Shown here: positions 8,844-17,976 of the stretch, one piece after another | Position numbering within the stretch: the first letter of the stretch is position 1 | Layout of the letters: each line of letters begins with the position of its first letter | DNA from: Crocosphaera sp. UHCC 0190 | GTDB lineage: Bacteria > Cyanobacteriota > Cyanobacteriia > Cyanobacteriales > Microcystaceae | Assembly (NCBI RefSeq): GCF_034932065.1 | Contig: NZ_JAYGHP010000006.1 | Span: 124,001 to 188,000, forward strand | Direction of reading: 5' to 3' | Length of the DNA: 64,000 nt | Position numbers and translations under genes: made by a program | Notes under the pieces: model-generated | The model's input: only the letters and a program-made list of their open reading frames with translations | The model's database searches: none | Told to the model about the DNA's origin: nothing

Positions 8844-10364
8844 TTATAATCCTAAATCAACGGCAATGCGATGACTACAAGCAAAACCAGAAAAAGCGAC
8901 AGCATTTAACCCCTGACCAGGAAAGGTACTATCCCCAACACAGTATAAGCCAGGAATCGCAGTACGATTGAAAGGCATTCCTAGCAACCCTAGCAACTTG
9001 TGGCGAGGAATGGGCCCATAAGTCCCCTGATCTCGTCCCAAAAAGCGTCGGTGGGTGCGAGGGGTTCCTACTTCTTGATAGTCTAACCCCTCGATTAATC
9101 CAGGAAAAATCTTCTCTAACCGTTCAATTAAATGACTCGCAGCGACTTCTTTTTTCTGGTTATAAGCTTGGGGTGAAAGACCTTGCCATTCTGTCAGCCA
9201 ACTGGGGGTAAATGTATGAATAATATGATGATTTGGTGGGGCTAAACTAGGATCGAGTAGGGTAGGAATTGAGACAAAAATAGTTCCTTGTTCCTCTTCC
9301 ATGGTTTCCCAATTTTCTAATAAAATGTGATGACATTCCGTTCCTGGAGGTAAAACATCATCTTTGACTCCTAAATGTAAACTCAAAAAACTAGGAGATT
9401 GTTGATAGCGTTGCTGCCATTTTTGCTCAGTTTTTGGCATCGCTTCTTTGGGTAATAATTTTTCAAAGGTATCCCAACGAGTCGCATTAGAAACAATGCG
9501 TTTTGCTCGATATTCTTGACCATTGGCTAATTTAACTCCAACGGCTTTACCTTGTTCTATTAAAATATTAGTAACACGGGCTTTATATTGAATTTCTCCC
9601 CCTGCTTTTTCCAACCCTTCTACTAACTTTTGGGCAATGTTTCCTACCCCGCCTTTTGGATAATTAATACCCCCATAATGGCGATCTGAAAAGACCATTC
9701 CAGCATTGATCATGGGAGTTTTGTCAGCAGGAACCACTGACCAACAATAACATTCCATATCAATGAATTTTAAAAGTTGAGGATCGCTGATATAACGACG
9801 GGCAATATCTCCGGCATTTTGTGGTAAATATTTCACTAATCCTAAACAAGCCAAAGGATGTTGAAAAAATACTCTCATCAAGTATCCCAACTCTTCTAAG
9901 GATAGTAATTCCATCACATTGAGACAGTTAAAGACTTGCCAACATTCATCATAAAAGCGACGAATTCCAACTTTTTCCTGGGGAAATTTATCCGTTAATT
10001 CTTGGATAAATTTTTCATAATCTTTATGAACTTTGAGATCTAAACCGTCAGGTAAATGATAATGAATTTGGACAGGATCGGCAATGGTTTCTAAACCGAC
10101 ATTAACCGCCTCTAAAGCGCGAGTTAAAAGGTTGGTAGTGCCTTGAGTTCCAAAGCCAAAAATCATTGATGCCCCCACATCAAACCGATATCCTTCTCGT
10201 TCAAAATATCCGGCACTTCCCCCAGGAATTAAATACCGTTCCAAGACTAACACCTTGGCCCCCTTGGCAGCGAGTTGGGTGGCAGTGACTAACCCTCCCA
10301 TTCCTGAACCAATAATGATGACATCGTAGTTTTTCCTTGCGATCGCAGTTGCTGTCTCAGTCAT
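8844..10364 (-). CDS. crtH: Carotenoid isomerase (prolycopene to all-trans-lycopene)
   Basis: FAD-dependent CRTISO enzyme that converts poly-cis-lycopene, made by the plant-type desaturase route, to all-trans-lycopene in the membrane. The N-terminus carries the dinucleotide-binding motif [16 protein letters not shown] with [11 protein letters not shown] after it. The GASMIFGFG stretch is a CrtH hallmark. The C-terminal FAD segment reads [22 protein letters not shown]. Length (506 residues) fits cyanobacterial CrtH. CrtI desaturases and other CrtISO-like oxidases are related, but the motif set favours CrtH. pgsA lies directly upstream on the same strand. Confidence 0.93.
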   Translation of the reverse strand: MTETATAIARKNYDVIIIGSGMGGLVTATQLAAKGAKVLVLERYLIPGGSAGYFEREGYRFDVGASMIFGFGTQGTTNLLTRALEAVNVGLETIADPVQIHYHLPDGLDLKVHKDYEKFIQELTDKFPQEKVGIRRFYDECWQVFNCLNVMELLSLEELGYLMRVFFQHPLACLGLVKYLPQNAGDIARRYISDPQLLKFIDMECYCWSVVPADKTPMINAGMVFSDRHYGGINYPKGGVGNIAQKLVEGLEKAGGEIQYKARVTNILIEQGKAVGVKLANGQEYRAKRIVSNATRWDTFEKLLPKEAMPKTEQKWQQRYQQSPSFLSLHLGVKDDVLPPGTECHHILLENWETMEEEQGTIFVSIPTLLDPSLAPPNHHIIHTFTPSWLTEWQGLSPQAYNQKKEVAASHLIERLEKIFPGLIEGLDYQEVGTPRTHRRFLGRDQGTYGPIPRHKLLGLLGMPFNRTAIPGLYCVGDSTFPGQGLNAVAFSGFACSHRIAVDLGL

Positions 10365-10389
10365 ATTTGATCATGATTTCTTAACATTT

Positions 10390-10926
10390 CTAGTTTATCT
10401 TTTCTGGGGGAGTTACAGGAAGAAGATAGATAACGCCAGAAACTAAAGTTAAGATCACAGACAGCCAAAAGACTATCAGAGAAAGGGTTTCCCAGGTTGA
10501 GGGCAGAGGGGCGATCAATAACGCAATGGCGGTTATCTGACTGACTGTTTTTAGTTTACCCCAGAGATTCGCCCCTTGAATGGTGTTATTTCCCGTCAGT
10601 TTGGGGTTGACACGCCATCCGGCGATCGCAATTTCTCGGCTTAAAATTAAAAAGACACCCCAGGCCGGAACTTGTTGCCAAGGGATTAAACTTAATAAGG
10701 GGCCGAGTACCAATAATTTATCCACTAAAGGGTCAAGAAATTTGCCCAATTCCGTAACTTGGTTCAATTTTCGGGCTAAATATCCATCTACCCAGTCAGT
10801 GGAAGCAGCGACGAGAAAAATAGTTAAACTAATCCAACGATGGGAAACAGTTGGGTTTTCTAAGAAGTAGAAAAGAAAAGGCAGTCCCAATAAGCGAGAG
10901 ATAGTGATTATGTTAGGAAGATTCAT
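10390..10926 (-). CDS. pgsA: CDP-diacylglycerol-glycerol-3-phosphate 3-phosphatidyltransferase
   Basis: Membrane enzyme that makes phosphatidylglycerol phosphate from CDP-diacylglycerol and glycerol-3-phosphate, the first committed step to phosphatidylglycerol, which thylakoid photosystems need. The CDP-alcohol phosphotransferase motif is complete at residues 44-69: D-WV-DG-YL-AR, eight residues, G-KFL-D-PLV-D. Helices flank it through the 178-residue protein. The start (MNLPNIITISRL) is the usual one for PgsA. It lies 25 bp upstream of crtH on the same strand, so the two may share a transcript. Confidence 0.93.
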   Translation of the reverse strand: MNLPNIITISRLLGLPFLFYFLENPTVSHRWISLTIFLVAASTDWVDGYLARKLNQVTELGKFLDPLVDKLLVLGPLLSLIPWQQVPAWGVFLILSREIAIAGWRVNPKLTGNNTIQGANLWGKLKTVSQITAIALLIAPLPSTWETLSLIVFWLSVILTLVSGVIYLLPVTPPEKIN

Positions 10927-11002
10927 ACTTAAACCTAGAACAAAAATTAACTTTTTACCTAGAATTGATATTCTCCCATAAACTTAAGATAATATTTAAT
11001 TA

Positions 11003-11692
11003 TTAACAAGCACCCCGACAACTTAAAACCACAATAATTGTTTGAACAATTAATTTAAGATCGTAAACAACTGACCATTTCTCTTGATAATCTAAATCTA
11101 GCTTAACCACATTTTCAAAATTTATCACTGTAGATCGCCCATTCACCTGCCATTCTCCCGTTAACCCTGGCTTAACCTGTAGTCGTTGCCAATGATGAGG
11201 TTGATATTTTTCAACTTCATCAGGCGTTGGGGGACGAGTTCCCACTAAACTCATTTCTCCCGTTAAAACATTCCAAAATTGAGGAAATTCATCTAAACTG
11301 CTACGACGGAGAAATTTACCAATTTTAGTAATACGCGGATCTTTACTATTTTTAAAAATATGGCCCTTAGCTTCATTTTTAATTAAATGTTTTTGCTGAT
11401 CAGCATTAATAATCATTGAACGAAATTTCCAAATTTGAAATGGTTTACCTCGTAAACCGCAACGAGTTTGACGATATAAAATAGGGCCAGGATCATCAAA
11501 TTGAATAACAATAAAGATGGGAATTGCTAAAATAGCTGTTAAGATCAGTCCGATAATTGCCCCCATAATGTCAATCAGGCGTTTTGTCTTATTGTAAACA
11601 GAATGATGAACCTTGTTATCGATGAGTTGGCGATCGCCTAACCAGGGAAAGGGTAAGCCTTTCAGTAAAGATAGTTTAAATGTTTTACTCAC
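11003..11692 (-). CDS. Undecaprenyl-phosphate sugar phosphotransferase (WbaP/HepD-like)
   Basis: Bacterial sugar transferase that starts a lipid-linked glycan by moving a sugar-1-phosphate to undecaprenyl phosphate. One re-entrant or spanning helix lies at about residues 40-65. The catalytic domain follows: GPILYRQTRCGLRGKPFQIWKFRSM, then SLDEFPQFWNVLTGEMSLVGTRPP and KPGLTGEWQVNGRS. Only the catalytic half of larger WbaP proteins is present (229 residues). Products could be exopolysaccharide or the heterocyst-type polysaccharide; the sugar is not predictable. It is monocistronic here. Confidence 0.88.
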   Translation of the reverse strand: MSKTFKLSLLKGLPFPWLGDRQLIDNKVHHSVYNKTKRLIDIMGAIIGLILTAILAIPIFIVIQFDDPGPILYRQTRCGLRGKPFQIWKFRSMIINADQQKHLIKNEAKGHIFKNSKDPRITKIGKFLRRSSLDEFPQFWNVLTGEMSLVGTRPPTPDEVEKYQPHHWQRLQVKPGLTGEWQVNGRSTVINFENVVKLDLDYQEKWSVVYDLKLIVQTIIVVLSCRGAC

Positions 11693-11871
11693 AATGATTC
11701 AAAACCTAGTCAATCTTACCCTTAATGTTCCTCAGAATCTGGAAAAAGTAACAATCTATGGCAGAATTTCTTAAGAAAGGCTATACAATAAAAAAACGTA
11801 ACAAATTTCCGTAAATTCTCTCAAAAATTGCTTAGTTTCTGATCTATCCTGTGAGTGTAAAGAATTAAACC

Positions 11872-12471
11872 ATGAAACACCTTTTAGCCAGTTTAATCCT
11901 GTTAGAAATTATCAGTCTTCCTAGGGTTAATTTAGCCCATCAGATCGAATCAAATTCAGTAATTAATCAGAAACAAACCCATAAAAATGTTAAGGAATCC
12001 ATTCAGATTGCCTTACCAGATTTCACCTTAGTTTCTCTCAATTCAGGAGGAATGACATCAGGAGATTTTATTAATTTGAATGAAAAAAGTTTGATTATTG
12101 CCTTTGGGGGTTTTACGAAAGGAATTCCTCTCTCAGAGATTAAAAGCATTAAATTTGAATCAGGGGTTTTAATCCCCCTGAATAATACGGTGATTTGTCA
12201 ACCACGGGAGCCAAATTGTCGAAAATTTCCCGCAAAAGCTCGCCCCAGAGAAGGGCAACAAACTTGGTCAGATATCCCTGTAACCGCTTTGAGTTTAGTT
12301 CCTGGAGCCAAAACAGCCTTATTAAACCTACAAGATATTGTAAGCGATGAAGCCTGGCAAAATTTAATCAATCAATCTCAAGACATGGTATATATTATCG
12401 ATCAAATTGACATCGCAGAATCAGGCAGTCAACTAACCATTAAAGCCACCCCTATTGCTCGAAAAAAGTAA
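11872..12471 (+). CDS. Secreted or periplasmic protein of unknown function
   Basis: I do not recognise this 199-residue protein. A signal peptide is visible: MKHLLASLILLEIISL with a likely cleavage after NLA near residue 22. The mature part reads like a beta-rich domain with FTLVSLNSGGMTSGDFINL and a later DIPVTALSLVPGAKTALLNL stretch. Two cysteines about 8 residues apart (CQPREPNC) could pair. It precedes the ABC-F gene by 41 bp on the same strand, which may reflect co-transcription rather than shared function. Confidence 0.6.
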   Translation: MKHLLASLILLEIISLPRVNLAHQIESNSVINQKQTHKNVKESIQIALPDFTLVSLNSGGMTSGDFINLNEKSLIIAFGGFTKGIPLSEIKSIKFESGVLIPLNNTVICQPREPNCRKFPAKARPREGQQTWSDIPVTALSLVPGAKTALLNLQDIVSDEAWQNLINQSQDMVYIIDQIDIAESGSQLTIKATPIARKK

Positions 12472-12512
12472 TTCGGATATAGTCATAGAAACAGACTCAT
12501 ACAATAAATTCA

Positions 12513-14213
12513 ATGCTACGACTGGAAAACATCAGTAAAATTTACCCGACAGCCGAAGTTCTCAAAAATGTCTCATGGGAAGTCAACCCAGGAGAGCGCA
12601 TTGGATTAGTAGGAGCCAATGGAGCCGGAAAATCAACCCAACTTAAAATTATCAAAGGAGACGTAGAGCCTACGTCGGGGAAAATTATTCGGCCTACCAG
12701 TTTACAAATTGGTTATCTCACCCAAGAATTTGAAGTTGAGCCAACCCGCACCGTTACCCAAGAATTTTGGACGGTGTTTACCCAAGCAAATCAAGTACAA
12801 GATGAATTAACCAAAGTACACCATTTGCTTGAAACAGCCGAAGGGGATGAATTAGATAAGTTAATTAAGAAATTAGACCGCTTTCAACGGGAATTTGAAG
12901 CCTTAGACGGCTATGGACTCGATGCAATTATCGGGAAAATGTTACCCGAAATGGGCTTTAAACTTGAAGATGGAGAACGTCTGGTTAGTGAGTTTAGTGG
13001 CGGTTGGCAAATGCGGATGAGTTTAGGAAAAATTCTCCTGCAAGAGCCTGATTTATTACTCTTAGATGAACCGACAAACCATCTTGATTTAGAAACAGTT
13101 GAGTGGTTAGAAAAGTATCTCAAAAATCTCAATATTCCGATGATTATTGTTTCTCATGAACGGGAATTTTTAGATCGCATTTGTACTAAAATTATTGAAA
13201 CGGAACGGGGAGTTTCGACTACTTACATCGGCAATTATTCAGATTACCTACAACAAAAATCCCTAAGTCGTGAGATTCAAGAAAACACTTATCAAAGGCA
13301 ACAGAAAGAACTAGAAAAACAACAAACCTTTGTTGATCGTTTCCGTGCCAGTGCAACCCGTAGTACCCAGGCAAAAAGCCGCGAAAAACAATTAGAAAAA
13401 ATTGAACTTGTCGAGGCTCCAATTTCCGGCCCGAAAACCCTAAGATTTGAGTTTCCTCCTGCTCCCAAAAGTGGACGAGAGGTAGTAATCATTAAAAATT
13501 TAGCTCATGTTTATAATGAAGCGATCCTATTTTTAGGAGCTAATTTATTAGTTGAAAAGGGCGATCGCATTGCTTTATTAGGGCCCAATGGGGCAGGAAA
13601 ATCCACCTTACTCCGTTTAATGATGGGGACAGAAAAACCCACGGAAGGAACGATTGAATTCGGCAAACATAATGTTATCCCTGGTTATTTTGAGCAAAAC
13701 CAAGCGGAAGCCTTAGATTTATCTAAAACCGTTATGGATACGATTCATGATGAGGTTCCTGACTGGAAAAATGTGGAAGTAAGGTCATTATTAGGTCAAT
13801 TTTTGTTTAGTGGTGATACGGTTTTCAAGAAAGTTGAAGGGTTAAGTGGAGGGGAAAAAGCCCGCCTTGCCTTAGTTAAAATGTTACTGGAACCCGCTAA
13901 TTTATTGATTCTGGATGAGCCAACAAACCATCTTGATATTCCTGCAAAAGAAATGCTTGAAGAAGCTTTATCGAAATATGATGGCACTCTTTTGTTTGTG
14001 TCCCATGATCGTTATTTCATCTCCCAAGTTGCCAATAAAATTGTGGAAATTCGAGACGGTGAATTAATCGTTTATCCAGGCAATTATCATTATTATCTCG
14101 AAAAATTAGAAGAGGAAAAACAAAAGGCTGAACAGGAGAGATTAGTGGCTGAAAAAGAGGCTAAAGCTGAGGCAAAACGGGCCAAAGAAAAGGCAAAGAA
14201 AAGTAAAAAATAA
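12513..14213 (+). CDS. ABC-F family ATPase (translation-type, no membrane domain)
   Basis: Soluble protein with two ATP-binding cassettes in tandem, of the ABC-F group that acts on ribosomes. The first cassette has Walker A GANGAGKST at residues 34-42, signature FSGGWQMR and Walker B LLLLDEPTNHLD near 181. The second has GPNGAGKST near 360, LSGGEKARLALVK, and LLILDEPTNHLD near 465. The linker holds the charged arm region (STQAKSREKQLEK) of ABC-F proteins. The C-terminus is a lysine/glutamate-rich coiled coil. Members relieve stalled ribosomes or confer antibiotic protection; which applies here is unknown. Confidence 0.93.
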   Translation: MLRLENISKIYPTAEVLKNVSWEVNPGERIGLVGANGAGKSTQLKIIKGDVEPTSGKIIRPTSLQIGYLTQEFEVEPTRTVTQEFWTVFTQANQVQDELTKVHHLLETAEGDELDKLIKKLDRFQREFEALDGYGLDAIIGKMLPEMGFKLEDGERLVSEFSGGWQMRMSLGKILLQEPDLLLLDEPTNHLDLETVEWLEKYLKNLNIPMIIVSHEREFLDRICTKIIETERGVSTTYIGNYSDYLQQKSLSREIQENTYQRQQKELEKQQTFVDRFRASATRSTQAKSREKQLEKIELVEAPISGPKTLRFEFPPAPKSGREVVIIKNLAHVYNEAILFLGANLLVEKGDRIALLGPNGAGKSTLLRLMMGTEKPTEGTIEFGKHNVIPGYFEQNQAEALDLSKTVMDTIHDEVPDWKNVEVRSLLGQFLFSGDTVFKKVEGLSGGEKARLALVKMLLEPANLLILDEPTNHLDIPAKEMLEEALSKYDGTLLFVSHDRYFISQVANKIVEIRDGELIVYPGNYHYYLEKLEEEKQKAEQERLVAEKEAKAEAKRAKEKAKKSKK

Positions 14214-14296
14214 TGTTTTTTTTGGGGCAAGCACAGGAGCATTGCCCCTAGGGATTATGGTTCTACCGAACTTGCCATGTAAAATTAATAAATGAA

Positions 14297-14409
14297 TACA
14301 GGCTAAAGCCTTATTCTATAAGCGCAAAGGCTGTCTACACAGCCTAATTTTAAGCCTGGGTAGCCAGGGTTAGTTCCTATAGCTTAACCCGATCGGGTTT
14401 AAGCCTGTA
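14297..14409. repeat. Intergenic multi-hairpin element with inverted ends
   Basis: A 113-bp segment bounded by TACAGGCT (14297-14304) and its complement within AAGCCTGTA (14401-14409). It contains AGGCTGT/ACAGCCT (14328-14345, 4-nt loop), CCTGG/CCAGG (14355-14368, 4-nt loop) and GCTTAACCC/GGGTTTAAGC (14382-14404, imperfect). The outer stem competes with the last hairpin. It could be a small mobile palindromic element or a structured RNA. It lies between the convergent ABC-F and egtB genes. Confidence 0.5.
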
Positions 14410-14458
14410 ATTTTTAATCGTTTTACATCCTAGGTTCGATAGAGCCGGGATTATTTAA

Positions 14459-15811
14459 TTAGGATTGATTTTGAACAATTCTAAACCCTGCGTGTTGATA
14501 AAAATTAGGACGGAACCAATTACGATAAAATCTTAAGGCTTCTGTTCCCTGTGTTACCCAAGCTCCTCCTAACATCATTTTATGGTTATTATCAAAAAAT
14601 GGAGCAGCATTATCTTCATATAAAAAGTGGGGTTTAAACCCTGGTAATGGATTAAACGTCTCCTCTAACCATTCCCAAACATTGCCCCGTAAATCCCAAA
14701 GTCCAGAAGCACTTTCTGCGGTTTTTAATAACCCGACAGGACTGGGTGAACCAAATTTTAAATTAAGATTATAATTATGAATCGTTTCTATCTCTAATGG
14801 GGTCTGATTTTCGATTGCTCCATAGGTGGCTAAATTCCATTCTGCTTCACTCATTAAGCGTGTTTTTGACCCCTTCCAGCGACAATAGGCCATGGCTTCA
14901 TAATAATTGACTTCTACGGGCCAATCTAAGGGTAATTCTAGATTATCAAACATCGCTCGATAGTGATAATTATTGTTTTCAATCTGCCAAAATTTGGGAT
15001 GTTTGACATTATTTTCTTGTTTCCATTGCCAAGATTTTTCATCCCAATATTCTTGATTTTCGTAACCATTACTATTGACAAATTCCTTAAATTCTGCATT
15101 CGTAATCAGAGATTGACTGGCAAAAAATGACTCAACATTAACAAAGCGATCGCCATATTCACTATCCCAACCATAAAGAGGAAAATCTTCAGATTTCCCT
15201 AGTTTAACTGTGCCACCTTGCACTAAAATCATCTTATTATCATTAGGAACACCCTGAGAAGGTGCATATTGCCAACCTTGAGGTTGTTTCAATTTTTCGA
15301 CAGGAAGTTGTCGAATTAACATAGAAGAAGTTTCAAAATGAATGCGTTGATGTTCTATGGCCATCATGAGTCCCCAAAGGGGATGATTTTGGTGAATGGG
15401 AAGGTTTAAAGGGGTATTCTTAATGACTTCTATAATGGTATGATAAGCTTGGTTACGATAGTCCCAAACTGTTTCTACTTTGGGCCAATTAATATTTGTG
15501 ATCGCTGCATTAAGTTGTTCTGCATTATCTGGATCAACCCCTAATTCAAAGAGTATTTCATAGTCAGGGTTAAGACGTTTTTCTAATAACCCAACACTGA
15601 TTAATTTGTTAATATAAAATACTGCTGAATGGCCTAAATAAAAAATTAATGGATTTCTTAAGGGATCGGGATTAATATAAAAAGTTTCTTCATTTTGAAT
15701 ACTTTTTAGCAGAATATCTTCTAATTGCCAAGTATTTTGAAAGTAAGTAAGAATTGTTTCTTCGGAACAATCATTCAGAACAAAAGGTAAGTTAGATTTG
15801 AGATTATTCAT
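14459..15811 (-). CDS. egtB: Iron-dependent sulfoxide synthase, EgtB of the OvoA-like type
   Basis: Non-haem iron enzyme expected to join cysteine to the imidazole of hercynine, using oxygen, in ergothioneine synthesis. The N-terminal DinB-like half supplies a three-histidine site: His61 (LGHSAVFYIN), His154 and His158 (EHQRIHFE). The C-terminal half is a formylglycine-enzyme-like fold, with GWDSEYGD, LMSEAEWNLATYG, GNVWEWLEE and the FRPNFYQHAGFR ending. The NPDPLRNPLIFYLGH segment looks more like OvoA, the histidine-cysteine ovothiol enzyme, than actinobacterial EgtB, but the OvoA methyltransferase domain is absent. The open frame reaches 15874 inside a palindrome; the ATG at 15811 is preferred. 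egtD is directly upstream. Confidence 0.85.
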   Translation of the reverse strand: MNNLKSNLPFVLNDCSEETILTYFQNTWQLEDILLKSIQNEETFYINPDPLRNPLIFYLGHSAVFYINKLISVGLLEKRLNPDYEILFELGVDPDNAEQLNAAITNINWPKVETVWDYRNQAYHTIIEVIKNTPLNLPIHQNHPLWGLMMAIEHQRIHFETSSMLIRQLPVEKLKQPQGWQYAPSQGVPNDNKMILVQGGTVKLGKSEDFPLYGWDSEYGDRFVNVESFFASQSLITNAEFKEFVNSNGYENQEYWDEKSWQWKQENNVKHPKFWQIENNNYHYRAMFDNLELPLDWPVEVNYYEAMAYCRWKGSKTRLMSEAEWNLATYGAIENQTPLEIETIHNYNLNLKFGSPSPVGLLKTAESASGLWDLRGNVWEWLEETFNPLPGFKPHFLYEDNAAPFFDNNHKMMLGGAWVTQGTEALRFYRNWFRPNFYQHAGFRIVQNQS

Positions 15812-15857
15812 TATTTTTCTTTGCATAAATTTAGTAACAATATTGATTGATTTCAAT

Positions 15858-15876
15858 GGGTGGGCATTGCCCACCC
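15858..15876. repeat. Perfect palindrome between egtD and egtB
   Basis: A 19-nt palindrome with arms GGGTGGGCA and TGCCCACCC around a single T. It lies 4 bp past the egtD stop and overlaps the upstream end of the egtB open frame. It could weaken read-through or stabilise an mRNA end. It resembles the hairpins at 22117 and 27126. Confidence 0.6.
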
Positions 15877-15880
15877 TACT

Positions 15881-16888
15881 TTATTTTATTACTTGACAGA
15901 GAATTAAACCAAACCAATTTTGAGGATCGGTAAATATTTTAATCGTTTTTAGTCCTTTAGTTTCAAGCTGTTTTTTCACTTGATTTAGATTAAATTTACG
16001 GGAAATTTCAGTCAAAATCATTTCATTTTTTTCTAGTTTAACTGTTAAGTCCAGATTTTTCAAGTTGACAACTTGTATTTGTTGAGAGATTAAATACATC
16101 TCAATTTGATTTTCTTCTGTATTATAAATTGCTTGATGAGCAAATAAATTGAGATCAAAATCTCCCTGATATTTTTGGTTTAAATGAGAGAGCATATTTA
16201 AGTTAAATGCTGCTGTTACCCCTTGACTATCATTATAAGCATCCTCTAAAATTGATTGAGGTTTTTGTAAATCAATTCCCAATAAAAAATAGTCCCCTAT
16301 TTCTAAAACTTCTGTGATTTTATTTAAGAAGTGATTGCAGTCAGACGGACTAAAGTTACCAATAGAACTGCCCAAGAAAAAAATCATTCGCCCTGGCAAA
16401 GAAGTAGCTTTTAATTGGGTTAAAGCTTGATTGTAAGTGCCGACTAACCCTTGAATTTGTAAACTAGGATAGTCTTTTTGTAATTGTATAGCACTATCTT
16501 TTAAAATACTTTCGCTAACATCAATTGGCACATATTTGCATAGTTCTTCTTGAGTTTGATAAGCATCTAATAAAAGGCGCGTTTTGGTCGAACTACCACT
16601 ACCTAATTCTACCAGTTCACAAGCTCCCGTAATCTGAGCAATTTCCTTCGCATATTCCTGTAAAATCCAAGCTTCTGTACGGGTTGGATAATATTCAGGT
16701 AACTCACAAATCTGCTCAAATAATTCTGAACCACGAGCATCATAGAAGTATTTTGATGGTAAAGTTTTTGGGCATTTAGTTAACCCATTCTTGACCTCTT
16801 GATCTTCTTGATTTTCTGTGTTATTGAGGGTTTCAAGGGTTGCCAAATAGGTGATTTCTAGTTGTCCTTTTGAGAGTTGGATTAACAT
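15881..16888 (-). CDS. egtD: L-histidine N-alpha-methyltransferase
   Basis: SAM-dependent enzyme that trimethylates histidine to hercynine, the first step of ergothioneine synthesis. The EgtD pattern is clear: LPSKYFYDARGSELFEQIC, LPEYYPTRTEAWIL, then the SAM-binding LVELGSGSSTKTRLLLDA near residue 93 and YVPIDVSESIL. A FFLGSSIGNFSP motif follows. Length is 335 residues, near the usual 320-330. It precedes egtB on the same strand, separated by the palindrome. Together the two genes cover the steps to the hercynine-cysteine sulfoxide; the EgtE-type lyase is not in the window. Confidence 0.92.
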   Translation of the reverse strand: MLIQLSKGQLEITYLATLETLNNTENQEDQEVKNGLTKCPKTLPSKYFYDARGSELFEQICELPEYYPTRTEAWILQEYAKEIAQITGACELVELGSGSSTKTRLLLDAYQTQEELCKYVPIDVSESILKDSAIQLQKDYPSLQIQGLVGTYNQALTQLKATSLPGRMIFFLGSSIGNFSPSDCNHFLNKITEVLEIGDYFLLGIDLQKPQSILEDAYNDSQGVTAAFNLNMLSHLNQKYQGDFDLNLFAHQAIYNTEENQIEMYLISQQIQVVNLKNLDLTVKLEKNEMILTEISRKFNLNQVKKQLETKGLKTIKIFTDPQNWFGLILCQVIK

Positions 16889-17251
16889 AGATTGCTTAGC
16901 CTGATTAAAATTTACTCATACCTTTTCATTTTAGGATGAAAGGGTAACAAGATTAACAGAAATTTTGAGGTAAATATTCTTTCAGCTATCTTTAAGCATC
17001 TCAGGGATTTTATCATAAAATATGTAACAGTTCTGACAAGAAACTTTAAAATTATTGATGATAGTCCACAAAAATCAACTTATTGAAGGATTCAAAAAAT
17101 CATAAATTGTGCTATGCACAAGGTTGACTATTTAAGCAAGATAACAACCTAAAAAAATTGCTATAATGAGCTTATCAAGGAAAACTTCAAAACAAAATAG
17201 ATAAACTGAAAAGAAACCAGAATACAGTAAAAAAGAATTAGGTCAACTATT
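16889..17251. promoter_or_regulatory. Divergent intergenic region between egtD and a hypothetical gene
   Basis: A 363-bp AT-rich gap between egtD (leftward) and the gene at 17252 (rightward), so it should hold both promoters. I found no small reading frame with a family signature, no tRNA and no strong hairpin. Individual promoter boxes cannot be assigned with confidence. Confidence 0.4.
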
Positions 17252-17815
17252 ATGATCAGTTTTGTTGAACTGCCAAGGGATGTCATTGCTCAAGTATTAA
17301 GAAATACTTTTACATTTTTTGATGAATTATCCCCTACTTATGAAGATGTAAAAGATCTAATTGATAAAGCTGTTCAAGTCATTGATACTAATGTAAATGC
17401 CCGTTGTCGTGAGGGAAGTTGTGATATTTCCATGAGTGATTTTACCTTAGCTTTAGAAGCTAAATCACTGGATTTTGTTGCCAGGGAATTTCTCTATCTT
17501 TTAGTAGGCATCTTATCTTTTGGAACCCCTCAAGAGAAATATGTTAAACATTGTTCAATTCGAGTGATTTTTCTGTCAAACAATAGTCGGGAGTGGCTAA
17601 AAAATCAACTAATTTATCGAGGCATTGAAGCTGAAAAGGCAGAAAAAATTGCTGAATGGACAATTAGGGCTGATTGTGTTTATCGGGTAGAAATGGAAGA
17701 AAGCGCACCCCAATGGTTAAAAGATGGCGGTTTAATTGTACTTCAAGTCCTTAAAAAGTTTATTTGTCAAGAACTTGATGCAGCAGGAACGCCCATTGTT
17801 TGTCAAATTAGTTAA
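17252..17815 (+). CDS. Protein of unknown function
   Basis: I do not recognise this 187-residue protein. It has no signal peptide and no clear membrane segment. It reads as a soluble, mixed helical protein beginning MISFVELPRDVIAQVLRNTF, with scattered cysteines (NARCREGSCDIS, VKHCS, RADCVY, FICQ, VCQIS) but no regular metal-binding spacing. Codon use looks like that of its neighbours, so I see no sign of transfer. A perfect palindrome follows 18 bp after the stop and may mark the transcript end. Confidence 0.65.
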   Translation: MISFVELPRDVIAQVLRNTFTFFDELSPTYEDVKDLIDKAVQVIDTNVNARCREGSCDISMSDFTLALEAKSLDFVAREFLYLLVGILSFGTPQEKYVKHCSIRVIFLSNNSREWLKNQLIYRGIEAEKAEKIAEWTIRADCVYRVEMEESAPQWLKDGGLIVLQVLKKFICQELDAAGTPIVCQIS

Positions 17816-17832
17816 TAATTAATCGTGGATAA

Positions 17833-17860
17833 GTAGGGGTAATTCATGAATTACCCCTAC
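17833..17860. repeat. 28-nt palindrome, family A (copy 1)
   Basis: Perfect inverted repeat with left arm GTAGGGGTAATTCA and its exact complement following directly. It shares GTAG ends and a TTCATGAA centre with copies at 46971, 53901 and 56265. It lies 18 bp after a stop codon. Confidence 0.8.
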
Positions 17861-17976
17861 AGAGAGGGGCAGTAAGTAAGTTCTGTTCACTTGAAAATAT
17901 TTTAAAAATTGGTTTACTTTTAGAGTAAAATTTTTACGATGAGAAAGAATTATCAAGAAGTTAAGGAAAAAGTCTA

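Noticed and set aside
14224-14248. Terminator formed by GGGGCAA and TTGCCCC after the ABC-F gene
   Set aside because: The T-run lies before the stem, not after it, so it cannot act as an intrinsic terminator for that gene.
17833-17860. CRISPR repeat
   Set aside because: The palindromes occur singly, without regular spacers or cas genes.
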